From: Oscillospiraceae bacterium
Lineage (GTDB): Bacteria; Bacillota; Clostridia; Oscillospirales; Ruminococcaceae
DNA: 64,000 bases
NCBI GenBank assembly: GCA_016298065.1
Contig: JAEDDN010000006.1
Coordinates: 28,626 to 92,625, forward strand
Direction of reading: 5' to 3'
A program made the translations under genes and the position numbers. Each line of letters begins with the position of its first letter. The first letter of the stretch is position 1. This document shows positions 15,605-24,418 of this stretch, one piece after another. A model generated the notes under the pieces. It saw only the letters and a program-made list of their open reading frames with translations, ran no database searches and was not told the DNA's origin.

Positions 15605-17668
15605 ATGAAACAGTATCATGCAATGAACATCAAAAACATAGCTGTTGCAGGTCACGGCAGTTCTGGCAAAACAACTTTGGTTGAGGCTTTGCTTTATAAA
15701 ACGGGTATAACCGACCGTCTCGGTAAGGTTGAGGACGGTACCACCGTATCCGATTACGACCCTGAAGAAATAAAAAGAGTGGCTTCGGTAAATTTATCGG
15801 TTGCGCCGATGGTGTTCAGGGGCAACAAAATAAACCTTTTGGATACTCCGGGACAATTTGACTTTGAGGCAGGCGTGTGCGAGGGCGTGCGTGCGGCAGA
15901 AAGCGTTATTATCGCCGTTTCGGGAAAATCCGGCGTTACGGTAGGCGCAAAGAAAGCGTACAAGCTTGCTAAAAAACAAAACAAGGCTCGTATGATATAT
16001 GTCGGCAAGCTCGACCGTGAAAGCGCAGATTTCTATAAGGTGCTCGAACAGCTTAAAGCGGAGTTCGGACCTTCTATATGCCCTGTAGTAGTTCCTTATG
16101 TCGAGGACAGAATAGTTAAATGCTACATAGATTTAATAGAAATGAAAGCTTATAAGTACGAAAACGGCGAGGCGTCCGAGGTACCGATACCCGAAATTGA
16201 CCACCGTCTTGAAGGACTTATAAACGCAATAAGTGAAGCGGTTGCAGAAACCGACGACGAGCTTTTTGAAAAGTATTTCTCGGGCGAAAAGTTTACCACC
16301 GCAGAGCTTGTAATGGGCATTCACAAGGGCGTTAAAAACGGCGATATAACCCCTGTGTACTGTGGATCGTCTGTAAATTTTGACGGACTTGATTTACTGC
16401 TAAACGGTATAGATATTTTACTGCCGAGCGCTAAAGAAAACATCACCGAAACAGGTCTTGATGAAAACGGCGAAGAAATAGCCGTTTTGTGCGACGAGGA
16501 CCGTCCGCTTACCGCCTTTGTTTTTAAAACCGTAATAGATCCCTTTGTCGGCAAGCTTTCTTATGTAAAGGTTATCGCAGGTAAATTATCCGCAGAATCA
16601 AGCCCAACAAATATGACAACAGGCGAAACCGAAAAGGTCGGCAAGCTTTCTATGATTACAGGTAAAAAGCAGGAGGACGTTAAGGTTATCGTTGCAGGCG
16701 ACATAGGTACCGTGGCAAAGCTAAATGCCAATACGGGTGATACGCTCTGCGAGGGTATTAAGGTAACGCTTCCTAAGGCTACATTCCCTAATCCGTGTTA
16801 TTCTATGGCTATGCTTCCTGCCCAAAAGGGTGACGAAAGTAAAATTTCTCAGGGAATACATCGCTTAGTGGAGGAAGACCTTACAATTAAATATATTCAC
16901 AACCACGAAACCCACCAGCAGATAATAAACGGCTTGGGCGAACAGCACTTAGAGGTTGCAATAGCTAAAATTAAAGCCAAAACAGGCGTTGATATTACCC
17001 TTGCTCCGCCTATGGTTGCATACAGAGAAACTATCCGCAAAAGCGTTAAGGTTCAGGGTAAACACAAGAAACAGTCGGGCGGTCACGGACAGTTCGGCGA
17101 CGTTTGGATTGAGTTTGAGCCTTGCGACTGCGACGACTTGATTTTCGAGGAAAAGGTTGTCGGCGGTGCAGTACCTAAAGGTTACTTCCCTGCAGTAGAA
17201 AAGGGCCTCAGAGAGAGTATTACAAAGGGCGTTGTGGCAGGTTACCCGATGGTTGGAATAAAGGCAACGTTGGTTGACGGCTCATACCACCCTGTAGACA
17301 GCTCGGAAATGTCGTTTAAAATGGCGGCAAATCTCGCTTACAAAGCAGGTATACCCGAAGCTTCTCCGATTTTGCTTGAACCTATAGGTATGTTAGAGGT
17401 AATCGTTCCCGACGCTAACACAGGCGATATGATGGGCGAGCTTAATAAACGCAGAGGCAGAGTTTTGGGTATGACTCCCGACGAGGAGGGTACCACCAAA
17501 ATTGAAGCTGAAACACCTATAAGTGAAATGAGCGATTTTGCTACACTGTTAAGACAAATGACTCAGGGTGCAGGCAGCTTTACACTTGAATTTTTAAGAT
17601 ATGACCCGTTACCGTCAAACCTTGAGGAAAAGGTAAAAACAGAAGCTAAAAAAATATTTGGGGAATAA
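15605..17668 (+). CDS. Elongation factor G-like translational GTPase (paralogue)
   Basis: All EF-G domains are present in 687 residues: G domain, beta barrel, III, IV and V. P-loop GHGSSGKT (16-23) is intact. Unlike housekeeping EF-G the G3 motif is DTPGQFDF (80-87), with Gln in place of the catalytic-loop His. The G4 motif is GKLD (134-137) instead of NKxD, and the switch I RGIT motif reads RVAS. Domain IV (GGHGQFGDV, AVEKGLRES) looks normal. It therefore belongs to the EF-G paralogue group (often annotated fusA2) rather than the canonical translocase; the str operon is not nearby. AAAGGAG precedes the ATG. The role is unproven. Confidence 0.85.
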   Translation: MKQYHAMNIKNIAVAGHGSSGKTTLVEALLYKTGITDRLGKVEDGTTVSDYDPEEIKRVASVNLSVAPMVFRGNKINLLDTPGQFDFEAGVCEGVRAAESVIIAVSGKSGVTVGAKKAYKLAKKQNKARMIYVGKLDRESADFYKVLEQLKAEFGPSICPVVVPYVEDRIVKCYIDLIEMKAYKYENGEASEVPIPEIDHRLEGLINAISEAVAETDDELFEKYFSGEKFTTAELVMGIHKGVKNGDITPVYCGSSVNFDGLDLLLNGIDILLPSAKENITETGLDENGEEIAVLCDEDRPLTAFVFKTVIDPFVGKLSYVKVIAGKLSAESSPTNMTTGETEKVGKLSMITGKKQEDVKVIVAGDIGTVAKLNANTGDTLCEGIKVTLPKATFPNPCYSMAMLPAQKGDESKISQGIHRLVEEDLTIKYIHNHETHQQIINGLGEQHLEVAIAKIKAKTGVDITLAPPMVAYRETIRKSVKVQGKHKKQSGGHGQFGDVWIEFEPCDCDDLIFEEKVVGGAVPKGYFPAVEKGLRESITKGVVAGYPMVGIKATLVDGSYHPVDSSEMSFKMAANLAYKAGIPEASPILLEPIGMLEVIVPDANTGDMMGELNKRRGRVLGMTPDEEGTTKIEAETPISEMSDFATLLRQMTQGAGSFTLEFLRYDPLPSNLEEKVKTEAKKIFGE

Positions 17669-17676
17669 AATTAAAT

Positions 17677-17707
17677 CGGACATTCCAAAATGGAATGTCC
17701 GTTTTTT
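17677..17707 (+). terminator. Terminator of the EF-G-like gene
   Basis: An 11-bp perfect stem CGGACATTCCA / TGGAATGTCCG is followed by six T. Confidence 0.92.
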
Positions 17708-17722
17708 CGCTTTTAGCAAATA

Positions 17723-18118
17723 TCAATATCCGTAACTCATAAGTCCAATACCTGCGCCCGCAAGAAGAGTAATTAGCACAACTAAGACTGTGGCGATTAA
17801 CCCCATAATCAAACTTGCAATAACATAGTTTTTCTTGTTCTTATTGGTACTGCTGCTTGCAAGCCATACTATCCATACAATCAGATTTACGATAGGAATT
17901 GCCGAAAGTATAAAAATACCTATGTACTGCCCAACGCTCAGTACATCAGTGGTATGGTCGTGATAAGAGGGGTAGTTCTGCCCTGCCGGATGCTGATAGT
18001 TAGTGTATGAACCAGATGGTTGTTGATTGATAACGGGAGCCGTTTTTAATGTAGTCGAAGCCCCACAGTGAGGGCAAAAACTCCCCTCAAATTCCTTGCC
18101 GCAATTTCTACAAAACAT
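17723..18118 (-). CDS. Zinc-ribbon membrane protein
   Basis: The 131-residue protein opens with a zinc ribbon (CRNC at 3-6, CPHC at 15-18). A Pro/Gln/Tyr-rich linker follows, then two hydrophobic segments (about 62-87 and 97-125) separated by a basic SSSTNKNKKN stretch. The architecture is common in Firmicutes and its function is generally unknown. Its end faces the EF-G-like gene across the shared terminator. AGGGG lies upstream of the ATG. Confidence 0.75.
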   Translation of the reverse strand: MFCRNCGKEFEGSFCPHCGASTTLKTAPVINQQPSGSYTNYQHPAGQNYPSYHDHTTDVLSVGQYIGIFILSAIPIVNLIVWIVWLASSSTNKNKKNYVIASLIMGLIATVLVVLITLLAGAGIGLMSYGY

Positions 18119-18335
18119 ATAAAAATTCCCCTTTGCATTTTTTCTTAATTATAATTTAATAAACCATTTTTTTCAACAAAAATGAGGGTAATTAAATAAA
18201 ATTTATATATAAATACCATAAAAATACTTTGCTGTATGTTTATTAGTGATAAAGTATCGTATGTAACAATCAAATTATTTAGGCTTCGCCGACGTGGTAA
18301 AGGAATAACACAAAACCATTCCCACAAACTTTTAG

Positions 18336-18364
18336 TTAACAAATCCTTATGTTTGTGGTATAAT
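18336..18364 (+). promoter_or_regulatory. Upstream promoter of the PBP region
   Basis: TTAACA (18336-18341), 17 bp, TATAAT (18359-18364). Confidence 0.6.
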
Positions 18365-18409
18365 AACCTTAGTTTAGTTTGCACATATAGTGCAAACAGA
18401 CTTTGTCTT
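18359..18409 (+). repeat. Promoter/palindrome direct repeat, unit 1
   Basis: The 51-bp unit contains TATAAT, then a perfect palindrome TTTGCAC-5-GTGCAAA at 18378-18396 and a GTCTT end. It recurs 162 bp downstream with only a few changes. The palindrome lies just after the -10, where a repressor would act. Confidence 0.8.
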
Positions 18410-18410
18410 T

Positions 18411-18511
18411 AAAAATCCTGTAAGGATTTTTACTAAGAACATTGTAACTTATAATCCTGCCGTGATAAACACGGCTGTGGCTAAATGCCACAATCAAAGG
18501 CGTTGCCTTTG
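18411..18511 (+). ncRNA. Array of four consecutive hairpins (possible structured leader or small RNA)
   Basis: Between the two repeat units lie AAAATCC/GGATTTT (18411-18430), GCCGTG/CACGGC (18459-18475), TGTGGC/GCCACA (18476-18492) and CAAAGGC/GCCTTTG (18495-18511). No start codon with a ribosome site is seen and no known riboswitch class is recognised. No U tract follows, so an independent small RNA is unproven. The whole 18119-18648 gap contains no credible gene. Confidence 0.4.
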
Positions 18512-18520
18512 GGCTTATGT

Positions 18521-18571
18521 TATAATAACCTTAGTTTAGTTTGCACATATCGTGCAAACAGATTTCGTCTT
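18521..18571 (+). repeat. Promoter/palindrome direct repeat, unit 2
   Basis: It holds TATAAT at 18521-18526 and the palindrome TTTGCAC-5-GTGCAAA at 18540-18558. The -35 region is not conserved relative to unit 1. A further ACCGTA/TACGGT hairpin (about 18606-18622) lies before the PBP ribosome site. Confidence 0.8.
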
Positions 18572-18648
18572 AAAAACTTTAAAGATTTTAACCAATAACA
18601 TTTAACCGTACCGGATACGGTCGAAACAATACGGAGGATAAGTCTTAT

Positions 18649-20943
18649 ATGAAAAACGAGGACCAAATGAAAAGAAGTTCCGGCAAGCCTGTTAAGAGGG
18701 TGGAAAAGGTCATCATAACCGACGCTGACGCAAAAAGAAAAAGTAAGCCGTCATCGGCAAAGCACCTGCGCTCTAAAAAGTCTGCAAAAGGCCACAGCAC
18801 CGCAAGGAGTATAGGCGCAGGCGTAGGCAAGGTTATATTCGCCGCCTTTCTTATTTTTATAATAATCGGCAGTATCGTCGGCACAGCTATGACCGTATTT
18901 ATTATGAGATATGTTAACGCCGACCCTGTAATCGACCTCGACGCACTTGAGCTTGGATATACCACCGTAATATACGGCACCAACTTTGAGGGTGAGGAAA
19001 TAGAGCTTCAGAAAATCACCTCGGGCGGATATCGCACATGGGTAAGTATAGATAAAATTCCGCAGATGGTTCAGGACGCCTTTATGTACAGTGAGGACGA
19101 GCGCTTTAAGGAGCACGAGGGCGTTGACTGGGCAAGAACCTTCGGAGCCTTTGCAGGCTGGGTTGCAAGTAAATTCGGCGTTGAAACCTCGGGCTTTGGT
19201 GCTTCTACCATAACCCAACAGCTTGTTAAAAACATAAACAGCGACTTTTATCAAAGAACCGGCTCGACAAAGCTAAAGGAAATTATGATGTCGCTTAATT
19301 TAGAAAGGCATTACTCAAAGGACAAAATCCTCGAAGCATATTTAAACTATATAAACTTAGGCAATAACACCTACGGCGTTGAGGCTGCAAGCCAGAAATA
19401 CTTTAACAAAAGCGTAAGCGAGCTTACCGTTTCAGAGGCCGCTATGCTGGCGGTTATCCCGAAAAGCCCGTCGAAATACGAGCCGATAAATAACTACGAA
19501 ACAAATATCGACCGTCGCAACAGAGTATCTCTTGCGAAATTGCTTGAATTTAACTGTATTACTCAAGAGGAATATGACGCCGCTGTTGCGGATATGCCTC
19601 AAATTTTTAACATAGACTTGTCACAAAACGAAAACGATACCTTCTCAACGATATATTCCTGGTATGTTGACGAAGCAATACGAAGCGTACAGGCCGACTT
19701 TGCCTCAAAATACAACGTATCAAGCGACGAAGCTTTAGATATGATAAATAACGGTGGTTACAGAATCTACACACCTATGATATCCGAGCTTCAAAATGTT
19801 TTGGAGGACGCTTTCTTAGACGACAGCTTATTTGAGGCAAACAGCGCCGCCAACGCAATAACCTATACAAACAGCGCAGGCGAGCAGGTAACCATCACTC
19901 CGAGTGCGGCTATGGTTATTATGGATTACGAGGGCTATGTGCTGGCGATTGTCGGCGACCGAGGCGCAAAAACCTCAAGCCTTTGCTGGAGCAACGCCTC
20001 CGGTAAGTCACGTTTATCCCCCGGTTCGTGTATGAAACCGATAACGGTATATGCGCCCGCTATAGATAACGGCACTATTACCTGGTCAACGCTTTTGACA
20101 GACGAACCTATCGAAGCGAAGGGCGACGACGGCAAGCTTAGACCTTGGCCTGAAAACTACGGCGGTCCAAGCAAATGGACCTACGCCCCCATAACCATGC
20201 AAAAGGCGCTTGAGGTGTCTAAAAACACCATTCCTGCACAGCTTATAAAGACCTTGACTCCCGAATACTGCTTTAACTTCTTAACGCAAGACCTTGGTAT
20301 AACAACCCTCTTAGATGATGAAAGCGAGCACTTGGCTCTTACTATCGGTGGTCTGGACGAGGGGCTTAAGCTCACTGAGCTTGTTGCCGCTTATGAAATG
20401 TTCGGCAACGGTGGTATGCACTATGCGCCAAAGGCATACACTCAGGTAGTTGACACTATGGGTAACGTTATCCTTGATAACTCCTATGACGAGGGTAACC
20501 AGGCGATAAGCGAGCAGAGCGCTTATGTTATGAACAGACTTTTGAATACCGTTATAACAGGCTCTGAGGGTACAGGTAGAGCTGCGGCGGTAAGCGGATA
20601 TGACATTGTCGGAAAAACAGGTACCAGTAGCTTTAGCGAGCACTTGAGCTTTGTGGGCTGTACGCCGTCATTTGTAAGCGGTATATGGCTCGGCTATTCG
20701 GATATTCAAGAAGAAATTCCGTCCACCTATTCGCCCGCAAAGGTATGGGGTAATATTATGAGCCTCATATTGCCTTTATATTATCAGGCCGACGAAACCT
20801 TTGAAGCACCCGAGGGCGTTGTTCAAATGCAGTACTGCACGCATACAGGCTTGCTTGCGACAAACGGCTGTCCTTCTACTGCGGTGGGTTATTACGACTC
20901 CTCACAGCTTCCCGGATACTGCACTACCCACGGTTCACATTAA
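18649..20943 (+). CDS. Class A penicillin-binding protein (PBP1A type)
   Basis: This bifunctional peptidoglycan glycosyltransferase/transpeptidase has its active part outside the membrane. A basic cytoplasmic N terminus of about 60 residues precedes one transmembrane segment (about 63-88). The GT51 domain shows EDERFKEHEGVDW, GASTITQQLVKN and EAYLNYINLG. The transpeptidase shows the SxxK nucleophile in GSCMKP, SKN, and KTGTSS. At 764 residues it is complete, ending in a short Cys-containing tail. CGGAGG lies 9 bp before the ATG. The gene is monocistronic behind the duplicated promoter/palindrome region and in front of a strong terminator. Confidence 0.95.
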   Translation: MKNEDQMKRSSGKPVKRVEKVIITDADAKRKSKPSSAKHLRSKKSAKGHSTARSIGAGVGKVIFAAFLIFIIIGSIVGTAMTVFIMRYVNADPVIDLDALELGYTTVIYGTNFEGEEIELQKITSGGYRTWVSIDKIPQMVQDAFMYSEDERFKEHEGVDWARTFGAFAGWVASKFGVETSGFGASTITQQLVKNINSDFYQRTGSTKLKEIMMSLNLERHYSKDKILEAYLNYINLGNNTYGVEAASQKYFNKSVSELTVSEAAMLAVIPKSPSKYEPINNYETNIDRRNRVSLAKLLEFNCITQEEYDAAVADMPQIFNIDLSQNENDTFSTIYSWYVDEAIRSVQADFASKYNVSSDEALDMINNGGYRIYTPMISELQNVLEDAFLDDSLFEANSAANAITYTNSAGEQVTITPSAAMVIMDYEGYVLAIVGDRGAKTSSLCWSNASGKSRLSPGSCMKPITVYAPAIDNGTITWSTLLTDEPIEAKGDDGKLRPWPENYGGPSKWTYAPITMQKALEVSKNTIPAQLIKTLTPEYCFNFLTQDLGITTLLDDESEHLALTIGGLDEGLKLTELVAAYEMFGNGGMHYAPKAYTQVVDTMGNVILDNSYDEGNQAISEQSAYVMNRLLNTVITGSEGTGRAAAVSGYDIVGKTGTSSFSEHLSFVGCTPSFVSGIWLGYSDIQEEIPSTYSPAKVWGNIMSLILPLYYQADETFEAPEGVVQMQYCTHTGLLATNGCPSTAVGYYDSSQLPGYCTTHGSH

Positions 20944-20990
20944 AAAGTAAGAATATTAAAAATAAGCCTAACTGACGGTATGTCCGTCAT

Positions 20991-21028
20991 AAAGAAAGTG
21001 ACTGAGTTATAACTCAGTCACTTTCTTT
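20991..21028. terminator. Terminator after the PBP gene
   Basis: An 18-bp perfect inverted repeat AAAGAAAGTGACTGAGTT / its complement is separated by 2 nt. A second hairpin TGACGG/CCGTCA lies at 20973-20989. Confidence 0.85.
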
Positions 21029-21080
21029 TACTGTATTTTTACATCTCTGTAGATTAGACTTTGTCGGGATAGTTACAGGT

Positions 21081-21176
21081 TTCTCCTTGAGGCGACTTAT
21101 GAGGCGAAGAAAATAACGCTGCTTAGCAGTCACACCTCATCCGACGGCTTCGCCGTCACCTTCTCCTCAAGGAGAA
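21081..21176. repeat. MITE-like palindromic intergenic element
   Basis: Perfect 12-bp terminal inverted repeats TTCTCCTTGAGG (21081-21092) and CCTCAAGGAGAA (21165-21176) enclose GACGGC/GCCGTC and other short palindromes. There is no open frame with a start and no transposase. It resembles dispersed non-autonomous repeats of gut Firmicutes; other copies would lie outside the window. Confidence 0.55.
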
Positions 21177-21221
21177 GGCTTATTCTTTATGGAATAGTCT
21201 GCTTATTTGCATCGCAGTTAA

Positions 21222-21746
21222 TTATGAATCGTAGAAATGCTGTCCGTCATCTGTCATAAGTCGTTTTGTCTTGGGGTATTCAAAGATATTGCTGTTTTCG
21301 GCGTTTGCTTCAAGATAAGCGGCAAATTCCTTTGCATACCATTTTGCCATTTCAAGATTGTGCATAAGGTAGTGTCCGCAATTTACGGGTGCGGCGCCGG
21401 GCACCTCTTGTACATCGCCTACGGACTTGAAGGCTCTCAGCATTAGCTCATAAAGTTCCTGCGGAGTGCGGTTGCCTTTGAGTATGAGATAAAAGCCTGT
21501 AAGACATCCCATAGGACCCCAGTATATGACCTCATCTTTCCAATCAGGGTCGTTACGAAGAAAAGTTGCAATAATATGTTCAAGCGAATGCATTGCCGCA
21601 ACATCAATGACCGGCTCCCTGTTAGGTCTTTTAAGCCTTATGTCATAGGTCGTAACCGAATGGTCGCCTAAATAATCAACCCTGCTTATGAAAATACCGG
21701 GTACAATGCGTGTGTGGTCTACTGAAAAGCTCTGTATCAATTCCAT
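21222..21746 (-). CDS. luxS: S-ribosylhomocysteine lyase
   Basis: It cleaves S-ribosylhomocysteine to homocysteine and DPD, the AI-2 precursor, as part of SAM recycling. The metal site HxxEH is seen in MHSLEHIIA together with the later metal ligand in NCGHY; the catalytic Cys lies in GPMGCLTGFY. At 174 residues it is slightly longer than the usual 155-160. GGAGA precedes the ATG. It is monocistronic with its own promoter; no mtnN or other methyl-cycle gene is adjacent. Confidence 0.96.
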   Translation of the reverse strand: MELIQSFSVDHTRIVPGIFISRVDYLGDHSVTTYDIRLKRPNREPVIDVAAMHSLEHIIATFLRNDPDWKDEVIYWGPMGCLTGFYLILKGNRTPQELYELMLRAFKSVGDVQEVPGAAPVNCGHYLMHNLEMAKWYAKEFAAYLEANAENSNIFEYPKTKRLMTDDGQHFYDS

Positions 21747-21838
21747 TTCTGTTTCTCCTTTGTTTCAACTATTATTGTTTTTAAAATGATTCCTTGAAAT
21801 TCATTTGTTTATCTATAATAAATCAATTTGATGATTTC

Positions 21839-21867
21839 ATTATATCAAAGCTCTTTCCTAATATCAA
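21839..21867 (-). promoter_or_regulatory. luxS promoter
   Basis: Minus strand TTGATA (21862-21867), 17 bp, TATAAT (21839-21844). Confidence 0.75.
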
Positions 21868-21919
21868 ATAAATATGTCACAGACTGTAGCGAGCATAAGC
21901 TTTATAATGACAAAACCTA

Positions 21920-21958
21920 AAAAGAAAAACAGACCGAAAGAAAAGCCTTTCAGTCTGT
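21920..21958 (-). terminator. Terminator of the nucleotidyltransferase gene
   Basis: ACAGAC..GAAAG pairs with CTTTC..GTCTGT and is followed on the minus strand by a U-rich tract (A-rich 21920-21928). A smaller hairpin CCTTCC/GGAAGG at 21975-21990 sits directly behind the stop codon. Confidence 0.7.
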
Positions 21959-22007
21959 AAACTTCTTTATGACGACCTTCCTAACGGAAGGCTTAATTTT
22001 TTCCTAT

Positions 22008-24239
22008 TTATCTTAATCTTTTAATCTCATTTTCATAAAAATCGCAAAGCTCGTTTGCGGTTTCGCTGCTTTGGGCTTCCACGCTTAACAGTATGCCCTT
22101 ACCCGATTTTACCGGGTGCAAGGTAAATCTTGCGCCGTATTTATCTTTTTGCGGTTTATAGAATGAATTAAAGCTCTTTATTACTCTGCCGGGATTATTG
22201 TCAACCGATATAAAGCGGTCAACTACCGTAAATTCGGGGATTAGCTCAAGCACCTCTTTTACAGAGAGGCTATTTTTATCTAAAAATTCTATTAACTTTA
22301 TCCCCAAAACAAGTGCGTCGTTAAAGCACGGAGTTTTAAGCGAATTTTCACGGGCGGTTTTATCGCTTATATTTTGCGAGGAGGTGCTGTAACGGTAAAC
22401 CTTAACGCCGTGAATTTCAGCCAAGGCGTCTATAATATGCGGTGATGAGCGTGGCAGGTACAAATCCTTTTTATCCTTTAACATATCGAGTGCTATCAGG
22501 CAGACTATTTGCTCGTGCAAAAGGCTGTCGCCATACCTTGAATAAGCCGTGAGCTTATCCGAGTCGGGCGAAATCATAAGGGTTACGTCATCGCCTTTTT
22601 TAATACCTGCTCTTTTTAAGACCTCGCTCATAAGCGCTTTTACCGTATTGTCCGCACACTTTATCTGTACGGCAATTTTCCCCGATATCCTTTTAGCCAT
22701 ACCGATAAGCTCTTTTTCGTAAAGCGAGGTAAAGCCTGTTAGATTATATAGTCTGCCGAAGCTATCGTACTGTGATTTTTTATATTCCTGTCTGTTTATT
22801 CCACCCTCAACCTTGCGCTCGCTTGCCCTTGTAAGCGGTAGTCCGTCGCTTTCGGTAAGGTGTATTTCGGTAACTTTGCCCGAATGAATATACACTCCGA
22901 AGTCTGCGCCCGATTTTAATACGCTGTATTTAAACTGACTGATTGCAGTTTGACCGAAATCATAAACATCTGCGCCCGACGATAAAACGCCGGATATAAC
23001 GCCCTGCTTTAAGGCTTCGCTCGCCGAGTTAAAATCCCCGGCAACGCCTATGGTCGCACCCTCTTTAATGCTTGCCACACTACTTCCTATCTTAGCGCAA
23101 ACAATCGGCGAAATCTCCGAATTTGTCTGCCCGATGATTCCCCTGTCGCCTATGAGCAAGTTGTCGCCGTAGCCGTATTTAATATCGTCTTTTATTATCG
23201 CTTCACTATGAACCGTTTTATCGTTCCAGATTTTAACACCGCTGCAAATCTGCGCAAATTCCTCTATAAATGCTCCGCTTCCCAAAACAGCGTATTCATA
23301 CACTCCTGCACCTGTTAAAACGGTGGCGTTTTCGCCTATAATGGCTCGGTTTAAAGTTACATTGTCGGCGATAGTGCTTCCGTTTAATATAACGCCGCTT
23401 ATTTTGCAGTTTTCCCCTATCGTCACGTTATCACCTATCACCGTACCCGGTAAAATACGGCTTGAGTGAGCGATTTTGGAGTTTTTGCCGATATAAACCT
23501 TTTCGCCGTCATATCCGTGAATGTCGCACACAACTTTTTTAAAAAGCATATCCTCCTGACAGTTTAAATAGCTTTTTAAGTCGCCTATATCGCACCAATA
23601 GCCCTTATCCTCAAACGCAAAAAGCCTCATACCACGCCTTAACATTTCGGGAAAAATGTCGTTTGCAAAGTCAAGGTTTTCTCCCGGCTTTATAAGCTCT
23701 ACCGCTTTTTGAGAGAGTATATATATTCCGGTGTTGGCAAGGTCTGTTGTGCAGTCCTCAAACGAGGGCTTTTCCAGAAAGCCGTTTATTTCTCCCGAAG
23801 CAGTTACGCTTACAAGCCCGTATTCACGAGGGTCGCTTACCTGCTTTACTATAAGCGTTGCGTCTGCGTTATTTTGTCTATGGTATTCTATCGCCTTTTT
23901 TAAGTCAAAGTCGCACATGGCGTCGCCGCTTATTACAAGCACCTCGCTTAAATTATCTGAAAGCGCATACCTTACCGAGCCTGCCGTACCGAGAGGCTTA
24001 TCTTCAACGCAAAAATCAAGCTGAACACCCGCAAAGCGTGACTCGTCAAAATGATTTTTTATCATATTTCCGAGGTAATGCAGGGTTATTACTGCGTCAT
24101 AAATCTCGTTTTTTGCAAGTAGCTCAATTATATATTCCAAAACAGGTCGTCCGCACAGGGACATAAGGGGTTTGGGTTTGTCGCAGGTTAAGGGTCTTAG
24201 TCTTGTGCCCTTACCGCCTGCCATAATAACTGCTTTCAT
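22008..24239 (-). CDS. Sugar nucleotidyltransferase - left-handed beta-helix - degenerate phosphohexomutase fusion
   Basis: Residues about 1-235 form an NDP-sugar pyrophosphorylase (MAGGKGTRLRPLT, KPLM, DLANTGIYIL), most like mannose-1-phosphate guanylyltransferases. Residues about 250-350 are hexapeptide repeats (IGKNSKIAHSS, PGTVIGDNVTIG). From about 370 on the fold is that of phosphomanno/glucomutases. However, the phosphoserine loop TASHNP is replaced (FGVYIHSGKVTE), so mutase activity is unlikely and a regulatory or structural role is probable (inference). A similar architecture is known in cyanobacterial and clostridial GDP-mannose pyrophosphorylase-like proteins. The sugar substrate cannot be fixed from sequence. 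It is monocistronic, about 19 kb away from the polysaccharide locus. Confidence 0.82.
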   Translation of the reverse strand: MKAVIMAGGKGTRLRPLTCDKPKPLMSLCGRPVLEYIIELLAKNEIYDAVITLHYLGNMIKNHFDESRFAGVQLDFCVEDKPLGTAGSVRYALSDNLSEVLVISGDAMCDFDLKKAIEYHRQNNADATLIVKQVSDPREYGLVSVTASGEINGFLEKPSFEDCTTDLANTGIYILSQKAVELIKPGENLDFANDIFPEMLRRGMRLFAFEDKGYWCDIGDLKSYLNCQEDMLFKKVVCDIHGYDGEKVYIGKNSKIAHSSRILPGTVIGDNVTIGENCKISGVILNGSTIADNVTLNRAIIGENATVLTGAGVYEYAVLGSGAFIEEFAQICSGVKIWNDKTVHSEAIIKDDIKYGYGDNLLIGDRGIIGQTNSEISPIVCAKIGSSVASIKEGATIGVAGDFNSASEALKQGVISGVLSSGADVYDFGQTAISQFKYSVLKSGADFGVYIHSGKVTEIHLTESDGLPLTRASERKVEGGINRQEYKKSQYDSFGRLYNLTGFTSLYEKELIGMAKRISGKIAVQIKCADNTVKALMSEVLKRAGIKKGDDVTLMISPDSDKLTAYSRYGDSLLHEQIVCLIALDMLKDKKDLYLPRSSPHIIDALAEIHGVKVYRYSTSSQNISDKTARENSLKTPCFNDALVLGIKLIEFLDKNSLSVKEVLELIPEFTVVDRFISVDNNPGRVIKSFNSFYKPQKDKYGARFTLHPVKSGKGILLSVEAQSSETANELCDFYENEIKRLR

Positions 24240-24344
24240 ATTTCCTCCGCATATACCGCATTTTTGGCGGTAGGTTACTTAAATTAAAGGCGAGTAACAC
24301 GCCGTTATAATACTTTTAAAATTAGTTTTTCTGATTGAGTGGTT

Positions 24345-24369
24345 GTTATGCATAATTTTTATGCATAAC
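24345..24369. promoter_or_regulatory. Palindrome 1 upstream of nadBC
   Basis: Perfect 9-bp arms GTTATGCAT / ATGCATAAC with a 7-bp spacer. Confidence 0.5.
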
Positions 24370-24418
24370 AAAAGGTTTTTAAAGTGTAATATTATTATTT
24401 TATTTTTTAATTTATTGT

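Noticed and set aside
18145..18384. Minus-strand open frame of 79 residues in the PBP upstream region
   Set aside because: No ribosome site, AT-rich composition, overlaps the duplicated promoter unit; no recognisable protein.
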